A stretch of DNA of 64,000 bases from Taklimakanibacter lacteus (GCA_003576695.1 QOZQ01000015.1:106802-170801), one strand, 5' to 3'. Shown: positions 8,580-18,343, counted from the stretch's first letter. Notes: generated by a model not told the origin, from the letters alone. A program made the numbers and translations.

Positions 8580-9485
8580 ATGGTTTCCTTGTCTTTCGAC
8601 CGCGATTTCGACATCGCCCCCGGCGCCATAACGACACTATCGCCGCTCATCCGCCGGGTGGTGGCCGACAATCCGGGGCCCTTCACCTTCAAGGGAACGG
8701 CGAGCTTCATCGTGGGCCAGGGCGATGTGGCGATCATCGATCCGGGTCCGGACAGCGATGCGCATCTCGCCAACCTGCTCGCCGCCATCAAGACCGAGAA
8801 AGTCAGCCACATATTCGTGACGCACAGCCATCTCGATCATTCGCCCTTGGCGCCCCGTCTCCAGCAGGCGACGGGTGCCACGACCGTCGGTTATGGACCG
8901 GCCGTCCAGCTGGATCGGCAGGACGCCGGTGCGCTCCGGCTCGATGCCAGCATCGATACGCAGTTCGACCCCGATATCAGACTGGCGCATGGCGGCGTGA
9001 TCGCGGGATCCAACTGGTCGCTCGAAGGCGTCTTCACGCCGGGCCATATGTCGAACCATATGAGCTACGCGCTCAAAGAGGAAAAGACCCTGTTCTGCGG
9101 CGATCATGTGATGGCCTGGGCGACCAGCGTCATCGCCCCGCCCGATGGCAATATGGGACAGTACTTCGCTTCATTGCGCCTGCTGCTCGAACGCGACGAC
9201 GCCATCTATCACCCGGCGCATGGACCGCCGCGGCGCGACCCCCGGTCCCTGGTGCGCGCCTATCTGGTGCACCGGAAAATGCGCGAGGAGGCGATCGTCG
9301 CCAGGCTCAGGGCCGGTGACCGCAGCATCGAGGAGATCGTCAAGGCGAATTACGCCGATATCGATCCGAGGCTTCATGCCGCCGCCGGGCTCTCGACACT
9401 CGCTCATATCGAGCATCTGATCGAGCGGGGCCTCGTCCGACGCGGCCCCGACGGGGCGGCGAACGCACAATATTTCGCAACATAA
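8580..9485 (+). CDS. MBL-fold metallo-hydrolase (LACTB2-like)
   Basis: 301 aa. The dinuclear metal motif is THSHLDHSP (H82, H84, D86, H87), preceded by VAIIDPGPDSDAHL and followed by FTPGHMSNHMSYAL, LFCGDHVMAWATSVIAPPDGNM and YHPAHGPPRRDP for the remaining ligands. A C-terminal winged-helix-like region (IEEIVKANYADIDPRLHAAAGLSTLAHIEHLIERGLV) is characteristic of the LACTB2/glyoxalase-II-like branch, whose human member is an RNase. The bacterial function is unresolved. It has its own start after a divergent gap with bioY. Confidence 0.87.
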   Translation: MVSLSFDRDFDIAPGAITTLSPLIRRVVADNPGPFTFKGTASFIVGQGDVAIIDPGPDSDAHLANLLAAIKTEKVSHIFVTHSHLDHSPLAPRLQQATGATTVGYGPAVQLDRQDAGALRLDASIDTQFDPDIRLAHGGVIAGSNWSLEGVFTPGHMSNHMSYALKEEKTLFCGDHVMAWATSVIAPPDGNMGQYFASLRLLLERDDAIYHPAHGPPRRDPRSLVRAYLVHRKMREEAIVARLRAGDRSIEEIVKANYADIDPRLHAAAGLSTLAHIEHLIERGLVRRGPDGAANAQYFAT

Positions 9486-9498
9486 ATTGTATGTCTTT

Positions 9499-9512
9499 AG
9501 AGGTGGACCTCT
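9499..9512. promoter_or_regulatory. short palindrome upstream of fabI
   Basis: AGAGGT-GG-ACCTCT reads as a 6-bp inverted repeat in the 95-base gap between the MBL gene and fabI. It could be an operator for fabI or a chance palindrome. No other control site is visible in the gap, apart from an AAGGCGA ribosome-binding-like stretch shortly before the fabI ATG. Confidence 0.3.
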
Positions 9513-9580
9513 GAAAACATCTGTGCCAGAAACGCGCCCGCCGGGGTTTCCCGCCCCTGGGCGCGGAATCAAGGCGAATC

Positions 9581-10405
9581 ATGAGCGAATCCAAAGGGTT
9601 AATGGCCGGCAAGCGCGGCCTTGTCATGGGTGTGGCGAACAACCGGTCGATCGGCTGGGGCATAGCCCAGGCCTGCGCGCGCCAGGGTGCCGAACTCGCC
9701 TTCACCTATCAGGGCGATGCCCTGAAGAAGCGGGTGGAGCCCTTGGCGTCCGGCATCGGCTCGAAAGTCGTAGTGCCCTGTGATGTCACCGATATGACGT
9801 CGGTCGACCAGACCTTCGCGACCATCGCCAGGGAATGGGGCGAGCTCGATTTCGTCGTTCACGCCATCGCCTTTTCCGACAAGGACGAACTCACCGGGCG
9901 CTATGTCGACACGACCGCCGACAATTTCACCAAGACCATGTTCATCTCCTGCTACAGCTTCACCGCCATCGCGCAGCGCGCCGAGAAGCTGATGAGCAGG
10001 GGAGGCTCCCTCCTGACCCTAACCTATTACGGGGCGGAGAAGTGGATGCCGCACTACAATGTGATGGGTGTCGCCAAGGCGGCGCTCGAAGCGTCGGTGC
10101 GCTATATGGCGGCCGATCTCGGACCCAAGAATATCCGCGTCAATGCGATATCGGCCGGCCCGATCAAGACGCTCGCCGCCTCGGGCATCGGCGACTTCCG
10201 ATACATCCTCAAATGGAACGAATATAACTCTCCGCTCCGGCGCACGGTCACCATCGATGAGGTCGGCGATTCGGGCCTCTATCTCCTTTCCGATCTCGGC
10301 CGCGGCGTCACCGGCGAGATCATGCATGTCGACGCCGGCTACCACATTGTCGGCATGAAGAATCCCGAAGCGCCCGACATCACGGTTGCGCAAAACGGTG
10401 ATTGA
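9581..10405 (+). CDS. fabI: enoyl-[acyl-carrier-protein] reductase (NADH)
   Basis: 274 aa. It reduces trans-2-enoyl-ACP to acyl-ACP in type II fatty acid synthesis. The FabI-type nucleotide loop GVANNRSIGWGIA, AFTYQGDALKKRV, CDVTD and HAIAFSDKDELTG are all present. The catalytic set fits FabI: Y149 (TYYGAE), Y159 and K166 in HYNVMGVAK (Y-x6-K). SAGPIKTLAASGI and the C-terminal GEIMHVDAGYHIVGM are also typical. The downstream histidine phosphatase starts inside its last codons, so they are likely translated from one message. Confidence 0.95.
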   Translation: MSESKGLMAGKRGLVMGVANNRSIGWGIAQACARQGAELAFTYQGDALKKRVEPLASGIGSKVVVPCDVTDMTSVDQTFATIAREWGELDFVVHAIAFSDKDELTGRYVDTTADNFTKTMFISCYSFTAIAQRAEKLMSRGGSLLTLTYYGAEKWMPHYNVMGVAKAALEASVRYMAADLGPKNIRVNAISAGPIKTLAASGIGDFRYILKWNEYNSPLRRTVTIDEVGDSGLYLLSDLGRGVTGEIMHVDAGYHIVGMKNPEAPDITVAQNGD

Positions 10406-11018
10406 GCCCAATCCGCCGATCTATTTCATCCGCCATGGCGAAACCGACTGGAACCGCGAAGGCCGCATCCAGGGTCAGATCGACATCCCGCTCAACGATG
10501 CCGGGCATCAGCAGGCCATTGCCATTTCGCGCGGGCTCAAGACTTTCCTGGGTGCAACCAAGGTCGATCTGTTCGTCGCAAGTCCGCTGACGCGTACGCG
10601 CCAGACCATGAGCTATCTGTTGCGCGAGTTCGACATGCCTCAGAACAAGGTCGAAGCCGAGCCCGCGATGCTGGAACTCGCTTTCGGCATATGGGAGGGC
10701 CATTATTTCAAGGACCTCAAGACCAGCCCGGAATACCCCAGGGACCTGGTGGATCGCTTCCGCTGGCGTCCGCCGGAAGGTGAAAGCTATGAGCAAGGGC
10801 TCGAAAGAGTCCGCCAGTGGATCGGACGCATCGATGGGCCAACCGTCATCGTCGCCCATGGGGCGATCGGGCGCTGCCTGATCGGGCTCGTCTCCGATCT
10901 GGCCCCTGCCTCCCTCGTCAAGGCCCCGACACCGCAGGGGCATTTCTGCCGCCTCCAGGACGGACGCATCGACTGGTTCGACGTCAACGGCCATCCGGCC
11001 GGCAATTTCGAAGATTAG
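10398..11018 (+). CDS. histidine phosphatase (phosphoglycerate mutase-like) family protein
   Basis: About 206 aa from the GTG at 10398, which overlaps the fabI stop; a TTG at 10386 is an alternative. The catalytic RHG motif is in IYFIRHGETDWNREGRIQGQ, followed by SPLTRTRQTM and the second His in VIVAHGAIGRCLIG. ELAFGIWEGHYF supplies the acid/base Glu region. It is a phosphomonoesterase of the cofactor-dependent PGM superfamily. The short length and context do not point to glycolytic mutase; the substrate is unknown. Confidence 0.87.
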   Translation: MIEPNPPIYFIRHGETDWNREGRIQGQIDIPLNDAGHQQAIAISRGLKTFLGATKVDLFVASPLTRTRQTMSYLLREFDMPQNKVEAEPAMLELAFGIWEGHYFKDLKTSPEYPRDLVDRFRWRPPEGESYEQGLERVRQWIGRIDGPTVIVAHGAIGRCLIGLVSDLAPASLVKAPTPQGHFCRLQDGRIDWFDVNGHPAGNFED

Positions 11019-11087
11019 CCATCCGGTTGCAAATCCTAATCGCCAAAGTCTTCAACTTTGTCGGGATTTGCTCTAATCAAGAGCGCC

Positions 11088-12176
11088 ATGTCGCATAACA
11101 GCTTCGGCCATATGTTCCGGATGACGACCTTCGGCGAGAGCCATGGGCCGGCGCTCGGCTGCGTCGTCGACGGCTGTCCGCCGGGCATCTCGCTCACCGC
11201 CGCCGACATCCAGGCCTATCTCGACAAGCGCAGGCCCGGGCAGTCGCGCTTCACCACCCAGCGGCGCGAGCCCGACGAGGTCAAGGTTCTTTCCGGCGTC
11301 TTCGAGGACGAGCGCACCGGAGGTCCGGTGACGACGGGAACGCCGATCGCCCTCCTGATCGAGAATGTCGACCAGCGCTCGAAGGACTATTCGGCCATCC
11401 GCGACAAGTTCCGCCCCGGCCATGCCGACTACACCTACCTCGCCAAATATGGCGTGCGTGACTATCGCGGCGGCGGGCGTTCATCGGCACGCGAGACGGC
11501 GGCGCGGGTCGCGGCGGGCGCCATTGCCCGCAAGATCATCCCGCATGTCGCCGTGCGCGGCGCCCTCATCCAGATCGGCCCGCACAAGATCGACCGCACC
11601 CATTGGAACTGGGATGAGGTCGACCGCAACCCATTCTTCACGCCGGATTCCGCGGCGGTCGACGTCTGGACGGAATATCTCGATCAGGTGCGCAAGGCGG
11701 GTTCGTCCTGCGGCGCCATCATCGAAGTGGTGGCAAGCGGCGTGCCGCCCGGCTGGGGCGCTCCCCTTTATGGCAAGCTCGATCAGGAGATCGCCGCAGC
11801 CATGATGAGCATCAATGCGGTGAAGGGCGTCGAGATCGGCGCCGGCTTCGCCGCCGCCCTGCTTTCGGGCGAAGAGAATGCCGATGAGATGCGGATGCGG
11901 CACGGCAAGCCCGAATTCAGCACCAACCATGCCGGCGGCATATTGGGCGGCATCTCGACCGGCCAGGAAATCGTGGTGCGCTTCGCCGTCAAGCCGACAT
12001 CCTCGATCCTGTCGCCGCGCAAGACGGTGACGGCGACCGGCGAGAACACCGACATCGTCACCACCGGGCGCCATGACCCTTGTGTCGGCATCCGTGCCGT
12101 GCCGGTGGGGGAGGCCATGCTCGCCATCGTGCTGGCCGACCATTTCCTCAGGCATCGCGGCCAGGTCGGCGGCTGA
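11088..12176 (+). CDS. aroC: chorismate synthase
   Basis: 362 aa from the ATG at 11088 (the frame is open from 11058). It catalyses the last shikimate step, EPSP to chorismate, needing reduced FMN. Family motifs are [70 protein letters not shown] and the arginine-rich [22 protein letters not shown], plus [14 protein letters not shown] near the C-terminus. The length is normal and it appears intact. Confidence 0.96.
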   Translation: MSHNSFGHMFRMTTFGESHGPALGCVVDGCPPGISLTAADIQAYLDKRRPGQSRFTTQRREPDEVKVLSGVFEDERTGGPVTTGTPIALLIENVDQRSKDYSAIRDKFRPGHADYTYLAKYGVRDYRGGGRSSARETAARVAAGAIARKIIPHVAVRGALIQIGPHKIDRTHWNWDEVDRNPFFTPDSAAVDVWTEYLDQVRKAGSSCGAIIEVVASGVPPGWGAPLYGKLDQEIAAAMMSINAVKGVEIGAGFAAALLSGEENADEMRMRHGKPEFSTNHAGGILGGISTGQEIVVRFAVKPTSSILSPRKTVTATGENTDIVTTGRHDPCVGIRAVPVGEAMLAIVLADHFLRHRGQVGG

Positions 12177-12347
12177 CACGCACCGCAGGGAGTGAAAGTG
12201 TTTGCTGTGTGAAGTGAACGACAGGCGCAGCATACTGGTTGAATTTGCCGGATTCCGGCCGAATGCGCCTCAGCATCGCTATAAGTTGGTGACGTTTCGT
12301 CCGATTTTTGGCATGGAGTGCCCGGCGCAAAGACCCAGGAGATACCA

Positions 12348-12728
12348 ATGACACTTACCGTCAAGCAGCTCATGGCCGCCGCCAATGAGGCGGTCCCCAA
12401 GATCAGCGTGGAGGAGGCCCGCAAGCTCGTGACAAATGGGAATGCCCTGCTTGTCGATGTGCGTGATGGGACCGAGGTTGCCAAATCCGGCAAGCTCAAG
12501 GGCGCCACCCATGTGTCGCGCGGCATGATCGAGTTCCGGGCCGACAGCGAGACGCCTTATCACGATCCGCAGTTCCGCAAGGATCGTCCAGTCATCCTCT
12601 ATTGCGCGTCGGGTGGACGCTCGGCGCTCGCCGGCAAGGTGCTGAAGGACATGGGCTACGGCAATGTGCGCAATCTCGGCGGCTTCAAGGATGCCGCCGA
12701 TGCCGGCTTCGAGACCGAGCCCGCCTAG
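12348..12728 (+). CDS. single-domain rhodanese-like protein
   Basis: 126 aa from the ATG at 12348, preceded by AGGAGATA. The rhodanese fold shows LLVDVRDGTEVAKSGKLKGATHV and the active-site loop CASGGRSA with catalytic C86, then LKDMGYGNVRNLGGFKDA. It is a cytoplasmic sulfurtransferase or persulfide carrier; the physiological acceptor is unknown. It stands alone in its orientation and is convergent with the YedK-type gene, with 4 bases between stops. Confidence 0.88.
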   Translation: MTLTVKQLMAAANEAVPKISVEEARKLVTNGNALLVDVRDGTEVAKSGKLKGATHVSRGMIEFRADSETPYHDPQFRKDRPVILYCASGGRSALAGKVLKDMGYGNVRNLGGFKDAADAGFETEPA

Positions 12729-12732
12729 TCGA

Positions 12733-13407
12733 TCAGAACAGATTCAACTGGCCGGGCTCTTGCCGAACCGGCTTTGGCGGCGCAGCCCGGCGTTCGAGTT
12801 CGACCGGCTCGATCACCAGTGTCTGGTCGGGATGCGCGAGCACCTGCGCCAGCGCTTTTCCCGCTTCGACCTGTTCATTGGCGAGCCATTGCGCATGAAG
12901 GTGCGGCGCGACGATCACCGGCATGCGGTGATGGATACGGGCGAGCTCGGCTGATGCTTCCGTGGTGACGATGGCGGCCGTCTCGAGCTCGCTGCCATCC
13001 GGTCCCAGCCAGTGCTCCCATATGCCGGCAAAAGCGAAAGGTCCGCCATCGGCGCGCGCGATATGATGCGCCTGCTTGCGTCCTTCCGCACCCGACCATT
13101 CATAGAAGCCGTCTGCCGGGATGAGGCAGCGCCGGCGCCTGATCGCGTTCTTGAAGGAGGCCTTGTCCAGGATCGTCTCGGCGCGGGCATTGGTGAGCGG
13201 CTTGCCGGGCGCCACCTCCTTCGCCCAGGAGGGCACGAAGCCCCAGCGTACCAGGACCAGATGCCGGACATCCCCGGCGGCACGCACGATGGCGATCGGG
13301 CTGCCGGGCGACACATAGGGGCGCGGCGGGAAATCATGCTCCTCGACATAAAGGAGCAACTCGCGAAGATGGTCAGGCCGGACGCTGAGCTTATAGAGAT
13401 TGCACAT
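12733..13407 (-). CDS. SRAP-domain abasic-site-binding protein (YedK/HMCES family)
   Basis: 224 aa. Starting at the ATG at 13407 gives MCNLYKL, so Cys2 becomes N-terminal after Met removal, as required for the thiazolidine crosslink to abasic sites in single-stranded DNA. Other marks are PGSPIAIVR, RWGFVPSWAKE, LTNARAETI, RCLIPADGFYEW and HHRMPVIV with the conserved His. A frame extends seven codons upstream but would bury the catalytic Cys, so the internal start is preferred. No LexA-type box was noticed upstream. Confidence 0.92.
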   Translation of the reverse strand: MCNLYKLSVRPDHLRELLLYVEEHDFPPRPYVSPGSPIAIVRAAGDVRHLVLVRWGFVPSWAKEVAPGKPLTNARAETILDKASFKNAIRRRRCLIPADGFYEWSGAEGRKQAHHIARADGGPFAFAGIWEHWLGPDGSELETAAIVTTEASAELARIHHRMPVIVAPHLHAQWLANEQVEAGKALAQVLAHPDQTLVIEPVELERRAAPPKPVRQEPGQLNLF

Positions 13408-13446
13408 GCCCTTCTGTGTCCGAAGCAAGAGAGTCTGTCAAAAGGC

Positions 13447-14049
13447 TCAATGCGCTTCTGACTTCGACAGCAGGCCGCCGAGCATCAGCTTCAACGCCTC
13501 GACCGATTTCCTGGATGCTTCCCGCGGGTCCGCGGCATTGGCAATGAAGAAGGACGCATAGAGCGTCGCTCCATTGATCTGATGCGCCACCGCCACGGGG
13601 TCGATCTCGATAATTGTTCCCTCATCCATCAATTTCTGCAGATTGCGGCTCATCACCCGGATGCAGTCGTCCTGGCCCGGCCACTGGGTGGGATCGCCGA
13701 GGACGGCCGGGCCGTCGCACAGCACGATGCGCTGGATCTCCGGCTCGAGCGCCATCTCGACATAAGCGACACATTCATCGACGAAACCCTGCCACCGTGT
13801 CGGCGCTTTGCGTGACACCTCGTTCAGCCGGACAATCATCTCTGAATTGATCTCGCCCAGGACCGCCCGGAACAGGCCCTTCTTGTCGCCGAAATGGTGA
13901 TAGAGGGCGCCCCGCGTCAGGCCGGCGCCCGCGGTGAAGTCATCCATCGATGCCTCGGCATAGCCCACCTTGCCGAAGGCGGCGCGGGCCGCCGATACGA
14001 GCTTCGCCCGGGTCTCGGCAATCATTTCCGCGCGCGGTCTATGCGCCAT
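13447..14049 (-). CDS. TetR/AcrR-family repressor of the adjacent MFS gene
   Basis: 200 aa from the ATG at 14049. The N-terminal HTH (AARAAFGKVGYAEASMDDFTAGAGLTRGALYHHFGDKKGLFRAVL) is a textbook TetR domain, and the C-terminal ligand-binding half is helical. It is divergent from an MFS transporter, with three CATACG...CGTATG palindromes in between, so it very likely represses both genes until an effector binds (inference). A longer frame from 14091 would run into the first operator, which argues for the internal start. Confidence 0.9.
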   Translation of the reverse strand: MAHRPRAEMIAETRAKLVSAARAAFGKVGYAEASMDDFTAGAGLTRGALYHHFGDKKGLFRAVLGEINSEMIVRLNEVSRKAPTRWQGFVDECVAYVEMALEPEIQRIVLCDGPAVLGDPTQWPGQDDCIRVMSRNLQKLMDEGTIIEIDPVAVAHQINGATLYASFFIANAADPREASRKSVEALKLMLGGLLSKSEAH

Positions 14050-14065
14050 TACGTCCTTCCAATCG

Positions 14066-14135
14066 CATACGCAACGTATGTCAATTGACATACGCGGCGT
14101 ATGCCATTATATCCGAATACATACGCTGCGTATGT
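14066..14135. promoter_or_regulatory. three tandem TetR-type operators
   Basis: Three copies of an inverted repeat lie between the TetR and MFS genes: CATACGCAACGTATG (14066-14080), CATACGCGGCGTATG (14089-14103) and ACATACGCTGCGTATGT (14119-14135, perfect). Sites 1 and 2 with the TGTCAATTGACA between them form one near-perfect 38-base palindrome. Start-to-start spacings are 23 and about 31 bases, near two and three helical turns, which suits cooperative binding. Overlap with promoters of both genes is expected. Confidence 0.85.
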
Positions 14136-14169
14136 AAATCATTCCCTTGCGAGATTCCAGGAGTTTGTG

Positions 14170-15393
14170 ATGTCCAACCCTTATCGTGAGATATTCCGGA
14201 AGCCCGGCACTGCGGGCTTTGCCAGCGCCGGATTCATTGCCCGCCTGCCGCTTGCCATGATGCCCATGGGCATCGTCGCCATGCTCTCCCAGACGCATGG
14301 CGAATACTGGTTGGCCGGCGCCGTTTCAGCCACCTTCGCCCTGACCAATGCCCTGATATCGCCGCAGGTTTCGCGCCTCGTGGACCGCCGGGGCCAAGCC
14401 CGCATCCTTATCCCGGCAACGGCCCTTTCGGTCATCGCCTTCGCCCTGCTGCTCCTCGCCACTCATCTGCACTGGCCGAGTCCGACGCTCTTCATTTTCG
14501 CCATTGCGGCCGCCCTCATGCCCAGCATGCCGGCCATGGTCCGGGCGCGCTGGAGCGAGATCTATCGTGACACGCCCCAGCTCAATACCGCCTTCGCCTT
14601 CGAATCGATCGCCGACGAAGTCGTCTATATGGCGGGATCGGTGCTCTCGGTCGGCTTGAGCGTCGTCCTGTTTCCCGAGGCGGGCATCCTCGCCGGCACG
14701 CTCTTTCTTGCGATCGGCACCATCCTGTTCGTCATCCAGAAGGCGACCGAGCCGAAGATCCACGCAATCGAGAAATCGGACGGCGCATCGGCCATCTGGT
14801 CGCGGCCGCTGCAACTCATCACTTTCACGCTGATCGCCGTCGGCACGCTGTTTGGCACGGCGGAGGTCACCGTCATCGCCCTCAGCAAGATGTTCGGGCA
14901 ACCGGCCGCTGCGAGCTTCATCCTCGCCGGCTATGCCGGGGGCTCGCTGGTGGTCGGGCTGGTCTTCGGCGTCCTGAAGCTCAAGGCGAGCCTGGCGCAG
15001 CAATTCGCCATTGCCAATCTCGTCGCGGCGCTTACGACCGTGCCGCTGCTCTTCGTCGCCAATATTCCGATGCTGGCCGCACTCTTGTTCATGGCCGGCG
15101 CCTCGATCTCGCCGACCTTCATCATCGCTTTCGGCCTGATCGAGCAGCGCATCCCTGCCGCCAAGCTCACCGAAGGCATCACCTGGGCTGTCACCGGGAT
15201 CGGCATCGGCATGGCGCTCGGCTCGTTCACCTCGGGCTATGTCATCGACGCCTATGGCCCGGCAAGCGGCTTCTGGGTATCGCTCGCCGCCGGCATAACG
15301 GCCTTCACGGCGGCGACACTGGGCTACCCCCTGCTCGCCGGTAAAGGCCGTCGCAACTTTGCACCGGTTGCAGCGCCCGCCCCCGGCGAATGA
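14170..15393 (+). CDS. MFS transporter, probable drug/metabolite exporter
   Basis: 407 aa from the ATG at 14170 (the frame is open from 14101, but that would translate an operator). Twelve hydrophobic segments and the loop 2-3 motif SRLVDRRGQARI mark the major facilitator superfamily. The second half begins near WSRPLQLITFTLIAVGTLFGTAEVTVIAL. The pairing with a TetR repressor suggests efflux of a compound that also serves as inducer (inference). It runs outward without a downstream partner in the same operon. Confidence 0.87.
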   Translation: MSNPYREIFRKPGTAGFASAGFIARLPLAMMPMGIVAMLSQTHGEYWLAGAVSATFALTNALISPQVSRLVDRRGQARILIPATALSVIAFALLLLATHLHWPSPTLFIFAIAAALMPSMPAMVRARWSEIYRDTPQLNTAFAFESIADEVVYMAGSVLSVGLSVVLFPEAGILAGTLFLAIGTILFVIQKATEPKIHAIEKSDGASAIWSRPLQLITFTLIAVGTLFGTAEVTVIALSKMFGQPAAASFILAGYAGGSLVVGLVFGVLKLKASLAQQFAIANLVAALTTVPLLFVANIPMLAALLFMAGASISPTFIIAFGLIEQRIPAAKLTEGITWAVTGIGIGMALGSFTSGYVIDAYGPASGFWVSLAAGITAFTAATLGYPLLAGKGRRNFAPVAAPAPGE

Positions 15394-15446
15394 CAGGCTC
15401 CTCTTCCCGTCGCGGCCCCCTCAGAGCCCGCGGCGGACCGGCCATT

Positions 15447-15638
15447 CTATTTCTTCTTTTTCAGCTTTCCCGCAGCCTTGTTCAGCGTGTCGCGGTTGTT
15501 GCCGTGCTTGTCGATGAGCGCCCGCGTCTGTGCCGCCGTGATGCCGTGCTTCCTGGCGAAATAGGCCACTTCATAGCCTTCGCTCTTCGAGACTTTCGAG
15601 CGGTCGGCCTTGCCGCGGGCCTTCTTGTTGTCTGCCAT
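15447..15638 (-). CDS. small DUF3606-type protein
   Basis: 63 aa, very basic. It resembles the DUF3606 family common in Rhizobiales: an N-terminal lysine-rich stretch, then SEGYEVAYFARKHGITAAQTRALIDKHGNNRDTL, a possible small helix-turn-helix, ending KKKK. The function of the family is unknown. It stands alone on the minus strand. Confidence 0.75.
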   Translation of the reverse strand: MADNKKARGKADRSKVSKSEGYEVAYFARKHGITAAQTRALIDKHGNNRDTLNKAAGKLKKKK

Positions 15639-15806
15639 CCGTCATCTCCCTCATTGCCTGTTCAGCGACACGCCTCTGTTGAGTCGCGCAGACAAGGTAA
15701 TCCAACATTCCTTTCGCGTCATCCCATTTGGGAGTCTAACAGGGGCCCTCCTTGCTAGGCCAAACCTTCTGTATAAAGATGAGACCGTTCCGCCGTTGGA
15801 GGCGAT

Positions 15807-16739
15807 GTGTTCAGGATGATTATCAGCGTCAGGCGTCTTCTCGCCGGAAATGTGGCACCGTTCTCCTTGTGCCTGTTGTTCGCTGCGATGCTTGTCTTTG
15901 GGAATGCACGTGCCGAAGGCTCGCAAGAAGAGCAATGCCGGGACGCCCTAAAATCCTTCGATGCAAGTGGCTGGGCGCTTGAGAAAATGCCGCGCGCCGA
16001 TCGGTGCTCGGATGATATCCGGCTTTACGTGGATTATCTCGCCACGCTCAAGACCAGCGAATCGAACGAGAACGCTCGTGCCCAGGCGGAAAAGCTGCTC
16101 GCCGCCGCTGATGCAGGCAATCACAGCGCGCAGCTTCTCTACACACTCCTCTTCACGAAAATCGTGGACAGCAAGTATGTGTCCGAAATCGTGAGCAATT
16201 CGTCCTATTCCCGCTATTCGAGCTACGTTAGTGCCTGGGACGTGTTGATCAAAGCCCCTGACCTTGTGAAGTACCAAGTTGGACCGGCATTGGATGGAGG
16301 CGTCGTTGAGGCCTATCTCCCACTCCACATTGCCGAGTATCTGGAGTGGCGGCAGACCAGATGGCCGGGCGACAGGCGCGGCGCGGCAGCCCGATTGCTC
16401 GCTGTGGCGGATTTCTACGCGGATCGCGAAAAAGTCAGGCCGTATTTGCGCAAACTCCTCTCGGCCAACGATGAGGAAATGGAGGATTTCGATGGACTGG
16501 CGTTCCAATATGTAGGGGCACAGCTCATTCGCGAGGAAACATTGTATTGCCGCGACAAGGCATGCGTCGCGGACGCCAATATCAAACGGTTAATCTGCGA
16601 TATCCGCACGCCAGAGGGCGACAGTCTGCTGAACCTTGGCCGTGATGCCTGCGATCAGCTGTCGGCACCACTGGTACGAATCTACCGCGCTATGGTTATT
16701 GACCTCATCAATCAAATCATCGGCACTGTGCCCTTATGA
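15807..16739 (+). CDS. exported protein of unknown function
   Basis: 310 aa. The GTG at 15807 is preceded by TGGAGG; an ATG three codons later is the alternative. The N-terminus is a signal sequence ([19 protein letters not shown]). The mature part is helical with paired cysteines ([30 protein letters not shown]), consistent with disulfides in the periplasm, and could hold degenerate TPR or Sel1-like helices. No family is recognised. Base composition is less GC-rich than neighbouring genes. Its stop overlaps the NUDIX start by ATGA. Confidence 0.75.
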   Translation: MFRMIISVRRLLAGNVAPFSLCLLFAAMLVFGNARAEGSQEEQCRDALKSFDASGWALEKMPRADRCSDDIRLYVDYLATLKTSESNENARAQAEKLLAAADAGNHSAQLLYTLLFTKIVDSKYVSEIVSNSSYSRYSSYVSAWDVLIKAPDLVKYQVGPALDGGVVEAYLPLHIAEYLEWRQTRWPGDRRGAAARLLAVADFYADREKVRPYLRKLLSANDEEMEDFDGLAFQYVGAQLIREETLYCRDKACVADANIKRLICDIRTPEGDSLLNLGRDACDQLSAPLVRIYRAMVIDLINQIIGTVPL

Positions 16740-17161
16740 GCGAGCCCAGAATTCCCAGAATCGGGGTCAGCGCCTGTGTGTGGCGGGATGGCAAGGTCCT
16801 CCTGGTCGAGCGCGGCAAGGAGCCGTGGAAGGGCAAATGGAGCCTGCCGGGCGGGGGGCTCGAATTCGGCGAGACGGTGCGCGAGGCGGCGCGGCGCGAG
16901 CTTCTCGAGGAGACCGGCATCGAGGCCGATCTTGTCCGGCTGGTCGATATCGATGATGCCATCATGCGCGACAAGGCCGGCCGCGCCATCGCCCATTATG
17001 CTATCGCCTGCTTCACCGGCCATTGGCGCAGGGGCGAGGCCGTGGCCCGCGATGACGTAACGAAGGTCCGGTGGGCGGAGCGCCACGAGCTCGATGCTCT
17101 CGACATGACGCCCGGGACCGCCGCCTATATCCACGTGGCCTGGCAATTGTTAACGAGTTGA
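16736..17161 (+). CDS. NUDIX hydrolase
   Basis: 141 aa. A complete Nudix box runs from G40 to I62 (G-x5-E-x7-REUxEEx[21 protein letters not shown] then LEETGI). Such enzymes hydrolyse nucleoside diphosphates linked to another moiety with Mg2+. The [25 protein letters not shown]-terminus resembles ADP-ribose/MutT-like housekeeping branches, but the substrate is open. It is translationally coupled to the exported protein upstream. Confidence 0.9.
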   Translation: MSEPRIPRIGVSACVWRDGKVLLVERGKEPWKGKWSLPGGGLEFGETVREAARRELLEETGIEADLVRLVDIDDAIMRDKAGRAIAHYAIACFTGHWRRGEAVARDDVTKVRWAERHELDALDMTPGTAAYIHVAWQLLTS

Positions 17162-17305
17162 CTCAAAAAAGGATGCCGGCGTTAACCCTTTCCTAAGGAT
17201 GCGGTAGTCCTGCCGCATTGCTCTGATAAATTTCAAATTGTGCTGATTCGGTTGGCGGGCTTGCAGGCATCGGTGGAACAGATGCCGGCTTCAGGTGGAT
17301 GGGTG

Positions 17306-17566
17306 ATGGACAAAGAGACTTCGCGAGCACAGGCCGCCGCCCCCGGCGCCGAGCCTAAATATGTGGCGCTGCGCTACATCATGGAAGCCTGGGAAGAAGC
17401 CGTCTATGACGGCATCGATCCCGATTGCATCGCGACGGCAGCGATCTTCGCGGCCATGTCGGATCTCATCACCACCTATGGCGAGGAGCCGGTCGCCAAG
17501 CTCGCTGAGCGCCTGCCGGAACGCATCCGGGCGGGCGAGTTCACGGTCAACAAGACCAAGCAATAA
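17306..17566 (+). CDS. conserved small protein upstream of truA
   Basis: 86 aa from the ATG at 17306; earlier in-frame starts exist (17240, 17282). The sequence is acidic and helical: YVALRYIMEAWEEAVYDGIDPDCIATAAIFAAMSDLITTYGEEPVAKLAERLPERIRAGEF. It resembles uncharacterised small proteins conserved in Rhizobiales near tRNA-modification and dap genes. No function is assigned. It is followed 42 bases later by truA in the same direction. Confidence 0.7.
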   Translation: MDKETSRAQAAAPGAEPKYVALRYIMEAWEEAVYDGIDPDCIATAAIFAAMSDLITTYGEEPVAKLAERLPERIRAGEFTVNKTKQ

Positions 17567-17608
17567 TCCCTTTCGCATTTCGGCCTTGAGCGGGCATATA
17601 GCGCCTTG

Positions 17609-18343
17609 ATGCGCTATAAGATGACCATCGAATATGACGGCGGTCCCTTCGCCGGCTGGCAGCTGCAGGCCAATGTGACGACCGTCCAGGGTGTCCTGGA
17701 AGATGCCGTCTTCGCGCTGAGCGGAACACGGCCCACCATCCATGCGGCGGGGCGCACCGATGCCGGCGTCCATGCCATGGGCCAGGTGGCGCATGTCGAT
17801 CTCGACCGGGAATGGGATTCCCGGGTCCTGCGCAACGCCCTCAACGCGCATCTGCGCCCGCACCCGGTGAGCGTGCTCCAGGTCGAGGCCGTGGATGGGG
17901 ATTTCCACGCCCGCTTCAAGGCCATCCGGCGCAGCTATCTTTACCGCATCGCCAACCGCCCCGCGCCGCTGGCGCTCGAGCGCGGCAAGGCCTGGTGGCA
18001 TCCGGTAAGGCTTGACCATGCGGCCATGCATGAGGCGGCGAAAGCGCTCATCGGCAAGCATGACTTCACCACCTTCCGCGCCGCCGCCTGCCAGGCGCAG
18101 TCGCCAGTCAAGACGCTCGACCGGCTCGACATCACGCGGACGGGTGACATGATCGACGTGACCGTCGAGGCCCGCTCCTTCCTTCATCACCAGGTGCGCT
18201 CGATGGTGGGCTCGCTCAAGCTGGTCGGCGAAGGCAAATGGCAGATTGGCGACATCGGCAAGGCGCTGGCGGCCCGCGACCGCACCCGCTGCGGGCCCGT
18301 GGCGCCGCCGACCGGGCTCTATCTCATGCGCGTGGATTACTAG
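17609..18343 (+). CDS. truA: tRNA pseudouridine(38-40) synthase
   Basis: 244 aa from the ATG at 17609 (a TTG immediately precedes it). It isomerises uridines 38-40 in the anticodon stem of many tRNAs. TruA marks: [23 protein letters not shown], the catalytic-Asp motif [46 protein letters not shown] and [13 protein letters not shown]. Its last 20 bases overlap the convergent DMT transporter gene. Confidence 0.96.
   Translation: MRYKMTIEYDGGPFAGWQLQANVTTVQGVLEDAVFALSGTRPTIHAAGRTDAGVHAMGQVAHVDLDREWDSRVLRNALNAHLRPHPVSVLQVEAVDGDFHARFKAIRRSYLYRIANRPAPLALERGKAWWHPVRLDHAAMHEAAKALIGKHDFTTFRAAACQAQSPVKTLDRLDITRTGDMIDVTVEARSFLHHQVRSMVGSLKLVGEGKWQIGDIGKALAARDRTRCGPVAPPTGLYLMRVDY

Noticed and set aside
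17170..17200. CtrA-type site (TTAACCCTTTCCTAAG)
   Set aside because: One half fits TTAA, the other does not; too weak to support.
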